A DNA stretch of 64,000 nucleotides, taken from contig NZ_LFIP02000006.1 in assembly GCF_001189235.2 (NCBI RefSeq), forward strand, positions 310,001 through 374,000, given 5' to 3'. Made by a program: the position numbers and the translations under genes. Below the pieces are notes generated by a model. The model did not search any database. It saw only the letters and a program-made list of their open reading frames with translations, and was not told the origin of the DNA. Origin of the DNA: Bradyrhizobium embrapense (lineage in GTDB: Bacteria > Pseudomonadota > Alphaproteobacteria > Rhizobiales > Xanthobacteraceae). Of this stretch, positions 7,552 through 18,100 are shown piece by piece; the stretch's first letter is position 1; the number at the start of each line of letters is the position of its first letter.

Positions 7552-7689
7552 ATGCAGAGCGTCCGGCCGGAGAACGCCGATCCGATACCGCTGCGTCAGC
7601 CGCAGCAGGGCATCGGCACCATGATGATCCGGTTCATAGGCATATTGGCCGCCGCGACCATCGTGCTGGTGCTGATCTGGAATCGTTAA
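7552..7689 (+). CDS. 45-residue single-pass membrane protein
   Basis: ATG 7552 is preceded by a strong GGAGAG at good distance. The product begins MQSVRPENADPIPLRQPQQG and ends in one hydrophobic helix (MIRFIGILAAATIVLVLIWN) with a terminal Arg, so the N-terminus is probably cytoplasmic. The family is unknown; tiny membrane proteins of this type are common in rhizobia and often act with larger complexes. Confidence 0.55.
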   Translation: MQSVRPENADPIPLRQPQQGIGTMMIRFIGILAAATIVLVLIWNR

Positions 7690-7793
7690 GAATACTTGAA
7701 GGAAGTGTGACGCAGCCTGCCGACGGGTCACATTGAAGAGCGCGAATGCGCTGCCGGGCGCTCCGGAGAGCGCCGACGGTTACAGATAGTCGA

Positions 7794-7937
7794 TCAGCGA
7801 TCGATGCTCGCCGTGGTCTCGAAGGAATAATTGCCGTCGGCAAAGCCCTTCACGACCATTCCGGTGGCCAGCATCACGACAACCGTGACCGTCGCGAAGA
7901 TGATTCCGACGAGTTTCAGCGCGCTACGATCTGCCAT
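7794..7937 (-). CDS. 47-residue single-pass membrane protein
   Basis: The product starts MADRSALKLVGIIFATVTVV at 7937 behind GGGGATACC. A longer frame upstream has no ribosome site. It has one TM segment (residues 8-30) and a short periplasmic-type tail (KGFADGNYSFETTASIDR). No homology is recognised. It converges on the other 45-residue membrane gene at 7552-7689, with 104 bases between their stops. Confidence 0.5.
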   Translation of the reverse strand: MADRSALKLVGIIFATVTVVVMLATGMVVKGFADGNYSFETTASIDR

Positions 7938-8108
7938 GGTATCCCCAGTAGTGCTTGCCCAGATGTCCGTGCCCGCAAACCATAGGCAGGGACAAAGGTT
8001 CAAAATGCGTTAGCAAAAAATCAGTTCCACGCAACGCACATCTACGTCGGCAGCAGAACTAGCTGCCGACCATGGCGTCCGTGCAACATCAGGGGCGCTG
8101 GAGCAACA

Positions 8109-8591
8109 TCAGGAACCGGGATTCCGGCGCGGCACGAACGCGGTCGCGAGGAACGAGAACACCACCTCATCGCGCTGATTGACGCCGGTATTGCGGGCTT
8201 GAATGATGCCCCATTCCGGCCGCTTCTCGGACGTGCGCTTGGTCTCGACCTGGTTGGTGAAGCTGATGGTGTCGCCGGCCAGCACCGGGCGGATCCAGCG
8301 CAGCTCGCGGAAACCCGGCGAGGGTCCCCAGACCGCAACCGTCTCGCCGCGCGCGGCGGCTTCGGCGGCGAGCCGCTTGCCGTCGGCGACGAGCAGCTTC
8401 ATGCAGACGCTGGCGACGTGCCAACCCGACGCGGCGAGCCCGCCGAACAGCGACTTGCGCCCCTCCTCCTCGTCGAGATGGAAGCGCTGAGGATCGAACT
8501 GGGCGGCAAACCGCTTGATGTCCTCGGCGGTAAAGGTGAATGAGCCGAACGCGCGCTGGGCGCCGATCTCCATATCTTCAAAAAAGCGCAT
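8109..8591 (-). CDS. MaoC-like hot-dog dehydratase, second gene of a pair
   Basis: The 160-residue single hot-dog protein has the hydratase motif region FAAQFDPQRFHLDEEEGRKS, in which Asp and His match the catalytic D...H dyad of R-specific enoyl-CoA hydratases. LFGGLAASGWHVASVCMKLL then forms the central helix. A further motif, IRPVLAGDTISFTNQVETKR, corresponds to the 'P...GDtl....' strand. The substrate is probably an acyl-CoA. Only 8 bases separate it from the paralogous upstream gene (8600-9058), so the two are surely cotranscribed and may form a heteromer. Confidence 0.85.
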   Translation of the reverse strand: MRFFEDMEIGAQRAFGSFTFTAEDIKRFAAQFDPQRFHLDEEEGRKSLFGGLAASGWHVASVCMKLLVADGKRLAAEAAARGETVAVWGPSPGFRELRWIRPVLAGDTISFTNQVETKRTSEKRPEWGIIQARNTGVNQRDEVVFSFLATAFVPRRNPGS

Positions 8592-8599
8592 GATGTCTC

Positions 8600-9058
8600 C
8601 TATGCGCTCAAAGAATCACGGCGGCTGATCATGATCGGCGCCTCCATCTCGCAGAGCATCTCGCCGCGTGCGTTGCGGATCGTGCTCTTGAAGGTGACGA
8701 TGCCGGTCTCGGGGCGGCTCTTCGAGACGCGCGCCTCGACGACATCGACATCCAGCGTCAAATCGTCGCCCGGGCGCAGCGGCGCCACCCAGCGCATCTC
8801 GTTGACCCCGGGCGCCCCCAACGAGGCGGTGCGGCCGATGAAACCGTCGAACATCATCCGCATCATCAGCGAGCCGAGATGCCAGCCCGAGCCCGACAGG
8901 CCGCGGAGCATGGATTTCTTCGCCGCCTCCTCGTCGAGGTGCATCGGCTGCGGGTCGAATTCGGCGGCAAAGGCCAGGATTTCCCCGCGCGAAACATGGC
9001 GCGGGCCGAACGTGCCGAAACGGCCGGGCTTGAAGTCTTCGAAGGTCAGCGTGGTCAT
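8600..9058 (-). CDS. MaoC-like hot-dog dehydratase, first gene of a pair
   Basis: The 152-residue protein carries FAAEFDPQPMHLDEEAAKKS (catalytic Asp and His region), SGSGWHLGSLMMRMMFDGFI and APLRPGDDLTLDVDVVEARV, all in the order expected for a single MaoC domain. It is clearly paralogous to the following gene. R-specific hydratases of this class can feed (R)-3-hydroxyacyl-CoA to PHA synthesis or take part in acyl-CoA breakdown; which applies is not visible. No SD stronger than GAGG (upstream of ATG 9058) is seen. Confidence 0.85.
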   Translation of the reverse strand: MTTLTFEDFKPGRFGTFGPRHVSRGEILAFAAEFDPQPMHLDEEAAKKSMLRGLSGSGWHLGSLMMRMMFDGFIGRTASLGAPGVNEMRWVAPLRPGDDLTLDVDVVEARVSKSRPETGIVTFKSTIRNARGEMLCEMEAPIMISRRDSLSA

Positions 9059-9375
9059 TGAGTGAGGATATGATGGAGGGGAGCCCGATTGTGGCCGTTA
9101 TTTGCAGCAATCACAACCAGCCCACTCGCATAGCTCGCCCCTGGACTGCCGGCGCCCGGTCCGGGGCCTGGCTTTGGCGAGACTGATCGGGCTTCTGCGG
9201 TATCGACCCCCTTGGGTGCGGCGGCGCTTTGGTGCCGCCCCGAACCATTGGCCCGGCGAGACACGCCTCGTTCTGACGGACGCCTGCTGCGCGGACCGCG
9301 ACGAAGTGATCACGCCGGAGGTGACGCAGTAGGATGCACGCGACGCGAATCATATTTCGGCTGGCCGGGAGAACC
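9059..9375. other. Divergent intergenic region without a supported gene
   Basis: This 317-base region separates the MaoC pair from the DUF4282 gene. It must hold both promoters, but I cannot place them with confidence. A 76-codon frame at 9102-9332 (+) exists but has no ribosome site and Arg/Pro-rich shadow-like composition. A short hairpin GCGGCGC-TTTG-GTGCCGC lies near 9219-9236. Confidence 0.5.
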
Positions 9376-9675
9376 ATGATGTTCGATTTCCAGGATCTGT
9401 TTCAGTGGGACCGTTTCATCACGCCCACGATCATCAAGACGTTCTACTGGCTGGTGATCGCGGTCATCGTGCTGTTCGGGATCTCCGGCATCCTGTGGAG
9501 CCTCACCGCGATGGCGATCAGCCCGTTCGTCGGCTTCATCCAGCTGCTCGCCTCGATCGCCAGCGTGTTCGTCGGCATCGTGTTCTCGCGCATCGCCGCC
9601 GAGTTCATCCTGATCGTATTCCGGATCAACGAGCATCTCGGCGCGATCCGCGATCGCGACGGAAGCATGCACTAG
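9376..9675 (+). CDS. DUF4282-type two-TM membrane protein
   Basis: The 99-residue protein starts at ATG 9376 after GGGAGAACC. It has a short amphipathic head (FDFQDLFQWDRFITPTIIKT) followed by two long hydrophobic segments (residues 23-45, FYWLVIAVIVLFGISGILWS, and 52-82, FVGFIQLLASIASVFVGIVF). It then has a conserved-looking end, RIAAEFILIVFRINEHL. This agrees with DUF4282, a family of small inner-membrane proteins without known function. Its stop codon lies inside the start of the repeat at 9672-9771, so the last codons are set by the repeat junction. Confidence 0.75.
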   Translation: MMFDFQDLFQWDRFITPTIIKTFYWLVIAVIVLFGISGILWSLTAMAISPFVGFIQLLASIASVFVGIVFSRIAAEFILIVFRINEHLGAIRDRDGSMH

Positions 9676-9771
9676 AGCATGATCCGGAAAAGTGCGAAGC
9701 GGTTTTCCGAAAAGATCATGCTCAAACAAAGAGCTAAAGCGCGATGACAATTCAGCCCAATCTCGTCGCGC
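9672..9771 (+). repeat. Palindromic intergenic repeat (CTAGAGCATGATCCGGAAAAGTG...), copy 1
   Basis: A 100-base unit is present here and, inverted, at 18001-18100, with about 90 percent identity by eye. Inside, GCATGATC and GATCATGC, and TCCGGAAAA and TTTTCCGA, pair, so the first half folds into a long hairpin. The second half (AGCTAAAGCGCGATGAC...) is also conserved. I recall this as one of the commonest repeats in Bradyrhizobium and relatives. The TAG at its left edge is the stop codon of the preceding gene. Confidence 0.85.
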
Positions 9772-9930
9772 TTGAGGCCTTCGGCCTCCCGCCGGACGCG
9801 GCCTGCCGCCCCGGCTGTGGTTAATCCGAAGTAGCACCCGCGCGAAAATGCCAGCGAAATTCCGGGCGGGATCTTAAAGCCGCTCGCGTATCAACCTCCG
9901 CATTGCGCTTAAGACCAACGCGGGGGCGTC

Positions 9931-10077
9931 GTGAATTCCAGGAATGGTTTTATTGCCGTGAGGCCGGCTGCCGAGCCGGCCTTCACGACCGAGGATATTT
10001 TGTGGGCTGTCGGCATCTGGTCGGTGATCCTGACCCTGGCGCCGGTGATCGCATTCTATCTGCTGATGGTGGCGTAA
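9931..10077 (+). CDS. 48-residue single-pass membrane protein (GTG start)
   Basis: The GTG at 9931 follows GGGGGCGTC and opens a 48-codon frame: NSRNGFIAVRPAAEPAFTTE, then a hydrophobic helix AVGIWSVILTLAPVIAFYLL ending MVA. The polar head and single TM segment are protein-like, while the other frames here are not. The function is unknown. An inverted repeat (CGAGGCAAT/ATTGCCTCG, about 10110-10132) lies downstream. An internal GTG at 9958 is an alternative start. Confidence 0.5.
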   Translation: MNSRNGFIAVRPAAEPAFTTEDILWAVGIWSVILTLAPVIAFYLLMVA

Positions 10078-10145
10078 CGCCATCCATCGCGGAAGTACGA
10101 GCTCAGGCCGAGGCAATTCGAGATTGCCTCGTTACCTCAGCACAC

Positions 10146-10170
10146 AAAAAACGCGCGAGTGCCGCGCGTT
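10146..10170 (-). terminator. Rho-independent terminator of the ParA-type gene
   Basis: On the minus strand AACGCGCG pairs with CGCGCGTT (10170-10163 and 10157-10150) across a 5-base loop, followed by five T. It lies 29 bases beyond the stop of the ParA-type gene. Confidence 0.85.
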
Positions 10171-10198
10171 CTTTCCAGTTCGAACCAGAGCGGCGTTA

Positions 10199-10879
10199 TT
10201 ACGCCGCCTGCTTGTGCATCGCGCCGGATGCCGACGCCGTGCCGCGGATCGCCTTGATCGAGCGCTCGATCGCGGCCCACAGCCGATTGATCTCTGCGGC
10301 AGCGCGGCCTTCCGCATAGTATTCGCGGGCGCCTTCACCCTGGCCGAGCGCCATCAGAAGGTCGGCGCGGTTGGTGATCTGGCCGCTCCACACCGGTGCG
10401 CGGAATTTCGCCAGCGCCTCGCGCGCGATCGCGACGATGCGGCTTTCGGCGCCGTCGCGCTGCGCGGGCGCGCCGTTGATCACGACGGCATAGGGCTTGC
10501 GCATCGAGCGGCAGGTCTGGATGGTTTCCTGCACCGCATTGACGTCGAACACGCCGGGCCGCGCCGGAATGATCACCATCGTCGCATTCTTGATGGAGTC
10601 GTCGACCACGGCCGATAGATTCGGCGGCGTGTCGATGAACACCCATTCGATGCCGTCGCGCTTGGCCTGGGCAATGATCCCGCTGACCGAGTTGACCGCC
10701 GTCTTGATCGCCGGCTCGTTGGTGCCGCGCAATTTATGCCAGAGCGTCAGCGAGCCCTGCGGATCGGCGTCGATCAGCAGACAGGGCTTCGTTGCCTTGT
10801 GCACTTGCGCGGCGAGGTGAGCAGCCAGGGTACTTTTTCCCGAGCCCCCCTTACGCGAAGCGAAAACAATCACGTTCAT
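10199..10879 (-). CDS. Orphan ParA/MinD-type ATPase
   Basis: The 226-residue protein has the deviant Walker A motif KGGSGKST at residues 10-17 and the switch region DADPQGSLTLWHKL. It also has the Walker B-like segment WVFIDTPPNLS and a strand AYVVINGAP-like (YAVVINGAPAQRDG). These define the ParA/Soj class of dimerising ATPases that position DNA, proteosomes or other cargo. No parB, parS or cargo gene is adjacent, so it is an orphan. GGAGG precedes the ATG. An 18-bp palindrome lies 37 bases upstream and could be an autoregulatory operator. The C-terminus (EINRLWAAIERSIKAIRGTA) is shorter than in chromosomal ParA. Confidence 0.88.
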   Translation of the reverse strand: MNVIVFASRKGGSGKSTLAAHLAAQVHKATKPCLLIDADPQGSLTLWHKLRGTNEPAIKTAVNSVSGIIAQAKRDGIEWVFIDTPPNLSAVVDDSIKNATMVIIPARPGVFDVNAVQETIQTCRSMRKPYAVVINGAPAQRDGAESRIVAIAREALAKFRAPVWSGQITNRADLLMALGQGEGAREYYAEGRAAAEINRLWAAIERSIKAIRGTASASGAMHKQAA

Positions 10880-10913
10880 ACGTTGGCCTCCAGATTGACC
10901 CCAGGAGGCGAAA

Positions 10914-11048
10914 ATGAATCAGCATGCTGATTCGCGAAAGAAGAAACTTCTTGCAATCCGCAAAGCGGCCAAGATTACCGGTGCATTCTGCTTTTTGAGT
11001 CACACTATACTTATGACGCAACCGCAAATGGAAGCGCTAAGCGTTTGA
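10914..11048 (+). CDS. Possible 44-residue basic protein opposite the ParA-type gene
   Basis: ATG 10914 has a textbook AGGAGG (10903-10908) at 5-base spacing. The frame gives MNQHADSRKKKLLAIRKAAK, a short hydrophobic patch (TGAFCFLSHTILM) and ends MEALSV. Base composition is far more AT-rich than the neighbours. It would start only 34 bases from the ParA start, in divergence, and its first seven codons contain the 18-bp palindrome. The stop is 11 bases short of the end of the next minus-strand gene, so it fills the gap neatly. The alternative is that this is simply the AT-rich promoter region of the ParA gene. Confidence 0.4.
   Translation: MNQHADSRKKKLLAIRKAAKITGAFCFLSHTILMTQPQMEALSV
10916..10933. 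promoter_or_regulatory. Perfect 18-bp palindrome GAATCAGCATGCTGATTC upstream of the ParA-type gene
   Basis: Every base is paired. It lies 37-54 bases before the ParA start, where a -35/-10 region would be expected, followed by a second smaller palindrome (AAGAA-AC-TTCTT). It does not match the canonical parS sequence (TGTTTCACGTGAAACA). It is a candidate operator; the regulator is unknown. Confidence 0.5.
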
Positions 11049-11059
11049 TATGACTCCCC

Positions 11060-11377
11060 CTAGCGTTTTTCGGCAGTCTTGGCGCGCTGGCGCGCGATCC
11101 ACTTGCGCTCGATCCAGCCGAGCAATTGCGCGGTCGGTTTCTGCAAGAGCGGCACATCCTGCGCGAACAAAAGGAGTCCGAGCGGCAGCATCCAGAGTCC
11201 GAGCACCGGCAGGAAGCTGAAGATGCCACCGATGATCAGGAGGATCGCGAGCGGAATCCGCACATAGCGCGACGACGGCTTGCGCAGCCACGCGACGAAG
11301 CGCGCCGGCCTTTCCGGAAGCCTGGCTTCGAACCAGGCGAAGTGCCGATCGATCTCTTGCTTGTAGTACTGGCTCAC
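11060..11377 (-). CDS. Small membrane protein with one central hydrophobic hairpin
   Basis: The GTG start at 11377 was chosen because GGAGAGAG precedes it; an upstream ATG lacks a ribosome site. The 105-residue product has a basic, aromatic head (SQYYKQEIDRHFAWFEARLP), a long hydrophobic block (residues 41-72, IPLAILLIIGGIFSFLPVLG LWMLP split around one Gly-Leu turn) and a basic tail (ERKWIARQRAKTAEKR). The block PLGLLLFAQDVPLLQKP looks conserved. The orientation is probably both ends in the cytoplasm. I do not know a function. Confidence 0.65.
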   Translation of the reverse strand: MSQYYKQEIDRHFAWFEARLPERPARFVAWLRKPSSRYVRIPLAILLIIGGIFSFLPVLGLWMLPLGLLLFAQDVPLLQKPTAQLLGWIERKWIARQRAKTAEKR

Positions 11378-11607
11378 GTGCCTCTCTCCATCCGATCCGC
11401 AAGCGGGAACGGATTTGGCAAACAACACATGCCCCAGAGATGATGCTGCGTGACAGCGTCACAAGGCGTCAGTCTGTCGCGCATCGCGGTCTTGAAATCG
11501 CAGCCAGGAATCCAGCGCGCGCCTTCGCGCCAAGGTTCGCATCGCGACAACGTACCGGACTTGCGGCTCTTGCGTGCGCGCGATGGGAACCAGCTCGTTG
11601 GTGGACG

Positions 11608-11943
11608 TCAGTGGGGGGACTTCTTCGCCTTGTGCGATTTGTGGACCTTCCGCTTCGCAGCGACCGGCGGCCGCTCCTCGCGCTCGCTCGCCTCACGCGG
11701 CTCGGGACCTCCGCGGAAGAACGCGCGGCAGGCCGGCGACAGCTGCGCCTTGTTCCTGATCATGCAGGCCGTGATGCGATCGACGTCGGGAATCTCGGGC
11801 CCACAAAGCCGGAACGCATCCGGCGTACACGCCTGCTGCTGGTCGGGCGTGTAGGCCTCGCTTCGGTCCGGCAACAGCAGCGCGGCAAAGGCGATCCCAA
11901 GCATCCACGCAAACGAAAAGCTCCTTGAACCGGCGGTCCCCAT
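11608..11943 (-). CDS. Exported small cysteine-rich protein with basic tail
   Basis: The 111-residue product starts at 11943 (GGGGGG at 5 bases) with a signal peptide ending near LLPDRSEA-YT. The mature part has four cysteines (QQACTPDAFRLCGPEIPDVD, then RITACMIRNKAQLSPACRAF). They are arranged as CxxxxxxxC ... C ... C and resemble the small 'rich in cysteine, ends in acidic/basic tail' exported proteins of Bradyrhizobium. The C-terminal 30 residues are charged (REASEREERPPVAAKRKVHK) and contain many Lys/His. It is probably periplasmic with two disulfides. The function is not known. Confidence 0.65.
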   Translation of the reverse strand: MGTAGSRSFSFAWMLGIAFAALLLPDRSEAYTPDQQQACTPDAFRLCGPEIPDVDRITACMIRNKAQLSPACRAFFRGGPEPREASEREERPPVAAKRKVHKSHKAKKSPH

Positions 11944-12099
11944 GCATCCCCCCAAAGGTGTCACCAAGGCGTCGTTAAGGCGTCGTTTCGCGGAGTGTGG
12001 GTGAAGGCACGCGGAAGCGCAAGCGGGCGAGCTGACACGCCACGGGCGATGAGCAGACGGCGAGCGATCCTGCGATATCGCAGCGGCTGATCTTGTGGA

Positions 12100-12176
12100 T
12101 GGTACAGTTGGGTGGGCTCGAACCACCGACCTCCTGTTCCACAGACAGGCGCTCTAACCAACTGAGCTACAACTGC
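12100..12176 (-). tRNA. tRNA-His (anticodon GTG)
   Basis: The minus-strand sequence folds as a 77-base tRNA with encoded CCA. The acceptor arms are GCAGTTG and CAACTGT, the D arm GCTCAGTTGGTTAGAGC, the anticodon stem-loop CCTGT-CTGTGGA-ACAGG with anticodon GTG, and the T arm GTGGTTCGAGCCCAC. The discriminator is A73 and the base before G1 is T, so no G-1 is encoded. Loss of G-1 with A73 is a published feature of tRNA-His in one alphaproteobacterial clade, which supports the taxonomic placement. The first acceptor pair is G-T. Confidence 0.95.
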
Positions 12177-12310
12177 ATCATGACGCACGGCCCCGCAAAA
12201 AGGGGGGCGGCGATTTCGGGCGGAAACTAGGTGCAACGCCCGCCTTTGGCAAGGCCGTAGCGCGCTGATTTCCGCTCTTATCTCGGACCGCTTGACAGCC
12301 CTTGTCCAGC

Positions 12311-12340
12311 AAAAAGGCCCGGACCGCCAAGGCCCGGGCC
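12311..12340 (-). terminator. Rho-independent terminator of the first phasin gene
   Basis: On the minus strand GGCCCGG (12340-12334) pairs with CCGGGCC (12322-12316), followed by TTTTT (12315-12311). It begins 26 bases after the phasin stop. Confidence 0.8.
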
Positions 12341-12365
12341 CGTCGCTAGCTCGTATGGACCGCGA

Positions 12366-12803
12366 TCAGGCGGCCGGCTGCTGGTAGAACTTCGAGGCGC
12401 TGGCCTTGATAGGCTCGGCGGTCTCGCTGGCGACCTTCTGGCCGAGCTCGGCCAGTTCCTTGGCCTGCGCGGTGTAGGTCTCGAACTGCTTGCGGGCGTG
12501 CGAGGTCCACAGCTCGACCGCTTCGGTCGGCGACTTCACACTGAACAGCTCCTGGGCAAAGTCGAGCGAGGAGGAGGTGTTGGCCTTGAAGAACTCGATC
12601 AGCTTGGCCGAATACGCGGTAGCGCCCTTGTTCATCGAGCTGAACACGGCCTCGACCGTCGAGTTGTGGGTCTCGGCAGCGTCCTTGAACTTGGCGTAGC
12701 TGTCGCGGGCCTGCAGCACGCCCTTTTCGGCGAACGCGCGCACCTGTTCGGGAACCTCGAACGGGATGATCGAGGCGGAAAACGGATCGGACGGGTTGGT
12801 CAT
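12366..12803 (-). CDS. Phasin family protein
   Basis: The 145-residue protein begins MTNPSDPFSASIIPFEVPEQ at 12803, after AGGA. It consists of long amphipathic helices with the phasin pattern (VRAFAEKGVLQARDSYAKFK; LIEFFKANTSSSLDFAQELF; AVELWTSHARKQFETYTAQA). Phasins coat polyhydroxyalkanoate granules and often control their number and size. A second phasin is encoded just upstream on the same strand, with 287 bases between. Two TGCAACGC elements lie in that gap. Confidence 0.9.
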   Translation of the reverse strand: MTNPSDPFSASIIPFEVPEQVRAFAEKGVLQARDSYAKFKDAAETHNSTVEAVFSSMNKGATAYSAKLIEFFKANTSSSLDFAQELFSVKSPTEAVELWTSHARKQFETYTAQAKELAELGQKVASETAEPIKASASKFYQQPAA

Positions 12804-12959
12804 ACGTGTAATCCTTCGCAACGGGTGAGTAGATGTGACCATTGCGAACGTCCCGGAGCCCATCAGGCCGGGAGCGCTGAAATGGATCACGCTGCCTTGA
12901 TTCACGGGAGTGCCCTTCGTCGGGCGCGCCTAATAAACACCCATATCATGTCAATTTTG

Positions 12960-12990
12960 TGCAACGCAACGTACGATCGCGTGCAACGCC
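12960..12990. promoter_or_regulatory. Directly repeated TGCAACGC elements upstream of the first phasin gene
   Basis: TGCAACGCA (12960-12968) and TGCAACGCC (12982-12990) are 22 bases apart, i.e. two helical turns. TGC/GCA-rich sites are described for the PHA regulator PhaR in alphaproteobacteria; this resemblance is from memory and the match is partial. They lie 157-187 bases before the phasin start. Confidence 0.4.
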
Positions 12991-13090
12991 ACATTTTTTA
13001 TCGGGCGGAATATGGGGTTACCGCGCCCGACCGGGGTTGGGCTGCCACACTTCGTCAGTTCGTCATCAGCCTCTCAGCTGTTGGCAGCTC

Positions 13091-13489
13091 TCAGCTCTTG
13101 GGCTTGACCGCATCCATTGCGGCGCGGCTGACGGCCTGGCCCATTTCGCTGGCCTGCTCGGCGAGCGAGCGCATCTGGCCCTGCACATAGTCGCTGTGCA
13201 GCCGCATGACCTCGGTGAGGTCCTTGGCCTTGAGCAGCGACTGGGCGTAGTCCAGCGACGACTGGACGTTCTTCTCGGCGTAGCCGAGCGCCTTGGCGGA
13301 CAGCTCCTTGGCACCGGCGCGCATCGTGGCGTTGCGCTCCTCGATCTTGCCGGCGGTGTCCCGCGCGTTGGTCACGAATTGCTCGAAAGCCTTGCGCGCC
13401 TGATCGAAGCTCGCTTCCGCCATCGAGCGCATGTCCTTCGGGATTTCGAACTTGGGGATCTCGAAATGGTCACGCCCGTTGTCGCTCAT
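13091..13489 (-). CDS. Phasin family protein
   Basis: The 132-residue protein begins MSDNGRDHFEIPKFEIPKDM behind GGGAGAG. The 'FEIPK' doublet is a typical short N-terminal motif of this family. It then has helical segments (AEASFDQARKAFEQFVTNAR; AKELSAKALGYAEKNVQSSL; AQSLLKAKDLTEVMRLHSDY) with phasin spacing and ends near MDAVKPKS. It should bind the surface of PHA granules. Clear TGC/GCA palindromes lie upstream at 13563-13619. Confidence 0.9.
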   Translation of the reverse strand: MSDNGRDHFEIPKFEIPKDMRSMAEASFDQARKAFEQFVTNARDTAGKIEERNATMRAGAKELSAKALGYAEKNVQSSLDYAQSLLKAKDLTEVMRLHSDYVQGQMRSLAEQASEMGQAVSRAAMDAVKPKS

Positions 13490-13820
13490 GGTCGCTCTCC
13501 CTCGCTTGGTGATCGCCCCCGCCGGTTGGCCCTGCGGGCGCGCGGCAGGATATATCGCGGCACTGCAAATGCAGGTGTGACGCGGTGCCCTCCAGTTCCG
13601 CATCACACTGCCGCAGTGTCTGCCCGACAACGCTAATCGGCTGTGGATCGTTCGGCCAAGTTAACGTTATCCCGGCTTTGCCTGATACAGGCTGGCCGCG
13701 GACATGGACCTACGGTACCCCAGTTGCGATACTAACCTTCTGTTAAGGCTGTCGTCCTGCGGCTGCCGTCGCCCCGGCAGCTTAAGGAAGAAGCCAAACC
13801 ATGCGGTCAAATCTTGCGTG
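13490..13820. other. Divergent intergenic region: phasin and kinase promoters
   Basis: This 331-base region separates the second phasin from the multi-PAS kinase. It holds the palindromes described at 13563-13619, and a possible start upstream of the kinase gene (ATG 13704) is not supported by a ribosome site. I cannot place the promoters precisely. Confidence 0.5.
13563..13619. promoter_or_regulatory. Two TGC/GCA palindromes, candidate PhaR operators
   Basis: CTGCAAATGCAG (13563-13574) is a 12-bp palindrome of the form CTGC-N4-GCAG, and ACACTGCCGCAGTGT (13605-13619) is a 15-bp palindrome around one central base. CTGC...GCAG is the pattern reported for alphaproteobacterial PhaR, the polyhydroxyalkanoate-sensing repressor. 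They lie 74-130 bases before the phasin start at 13489. Confidence 0.55.
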
Positions 13821-17723
<3,903 letters not shown>

Positions 17724-17783
17724 GCCAGCGAAAACACAACGTCTTAGCGCACGTGCGGCGACTCTTCCTCATCGATGCTGGTG

Positions 17784-17971
17784 AGGGACGCACAGGCGGA
17801 AGGGTTCCCTCCTCCCTTGCGGGGGAGGGTTAGGGAGAAGGGTGCTACACGGCACGCACTTTCCATTTCCAGAACGACGGGATCGAATTGCGAGAACGAG
17901 GCTTTCCTCGATCATCCTTCCCGGGGCTACCCCTCTCCCCACCCTCTGCCGCAAGGGGAGAGGGAGCCTGA
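17784..17971 (+). repeat. CT-rich double-hairpin intergenic repeat, copy 1
   Basis: The unit AGGGACG...GGCGGA.GGGTTCCCTCC...CTTGCGGG..AGGGTTAGGGAGA.GGTG...CACGGCA recurs at 19646-19834 in the same orientation. It ends in both places with CCCGGGGCT.(A/C)CCCCTCTCCCCACCCT and GCAAGGGG...GGGAGCCTGA. The two CT/GA-rich ends are mutually complementary, so the whole unit can form a long stem with hairpin tips. Confidence 0.75.
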
Positions 17972-18000
17972 CTAACGTGCTCACCTTACGTTGTTCTAAA

Positions 18001-18100
18001 GCGCGATGAGATTGAGTTGAATCGTCATCGCGCTTTAGCTCCTTGTTTAAGCATGATCTTTTCGGAAAACCGTTTCACACTTTTCCGGATCATGCTCTAG
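18001..18100 (-). repeat. Palindromic intergenic repeat, copy 2 (inverted)
   Basis: This is the reverse complement of the unit at 9672-9771. It runs from GCGCGATGAGATTGAGTTGA to TTTTCCGGATCATGCTCTAG. Confidence 0.85.

Noticed and set aside
9102..9332. 76-codon frame between the MaoC pair and the DUF4282 gene
   Set aside because: No ribosome site and Arg/Pro-rich shadow-like sequence; it could still be real, but I cannot support it.
10916..10933. parS site for the ParA-type protein
   Set aside because: The palindrome does not resemble TGTTTCACGTGAAACA, and no parB gene is present.
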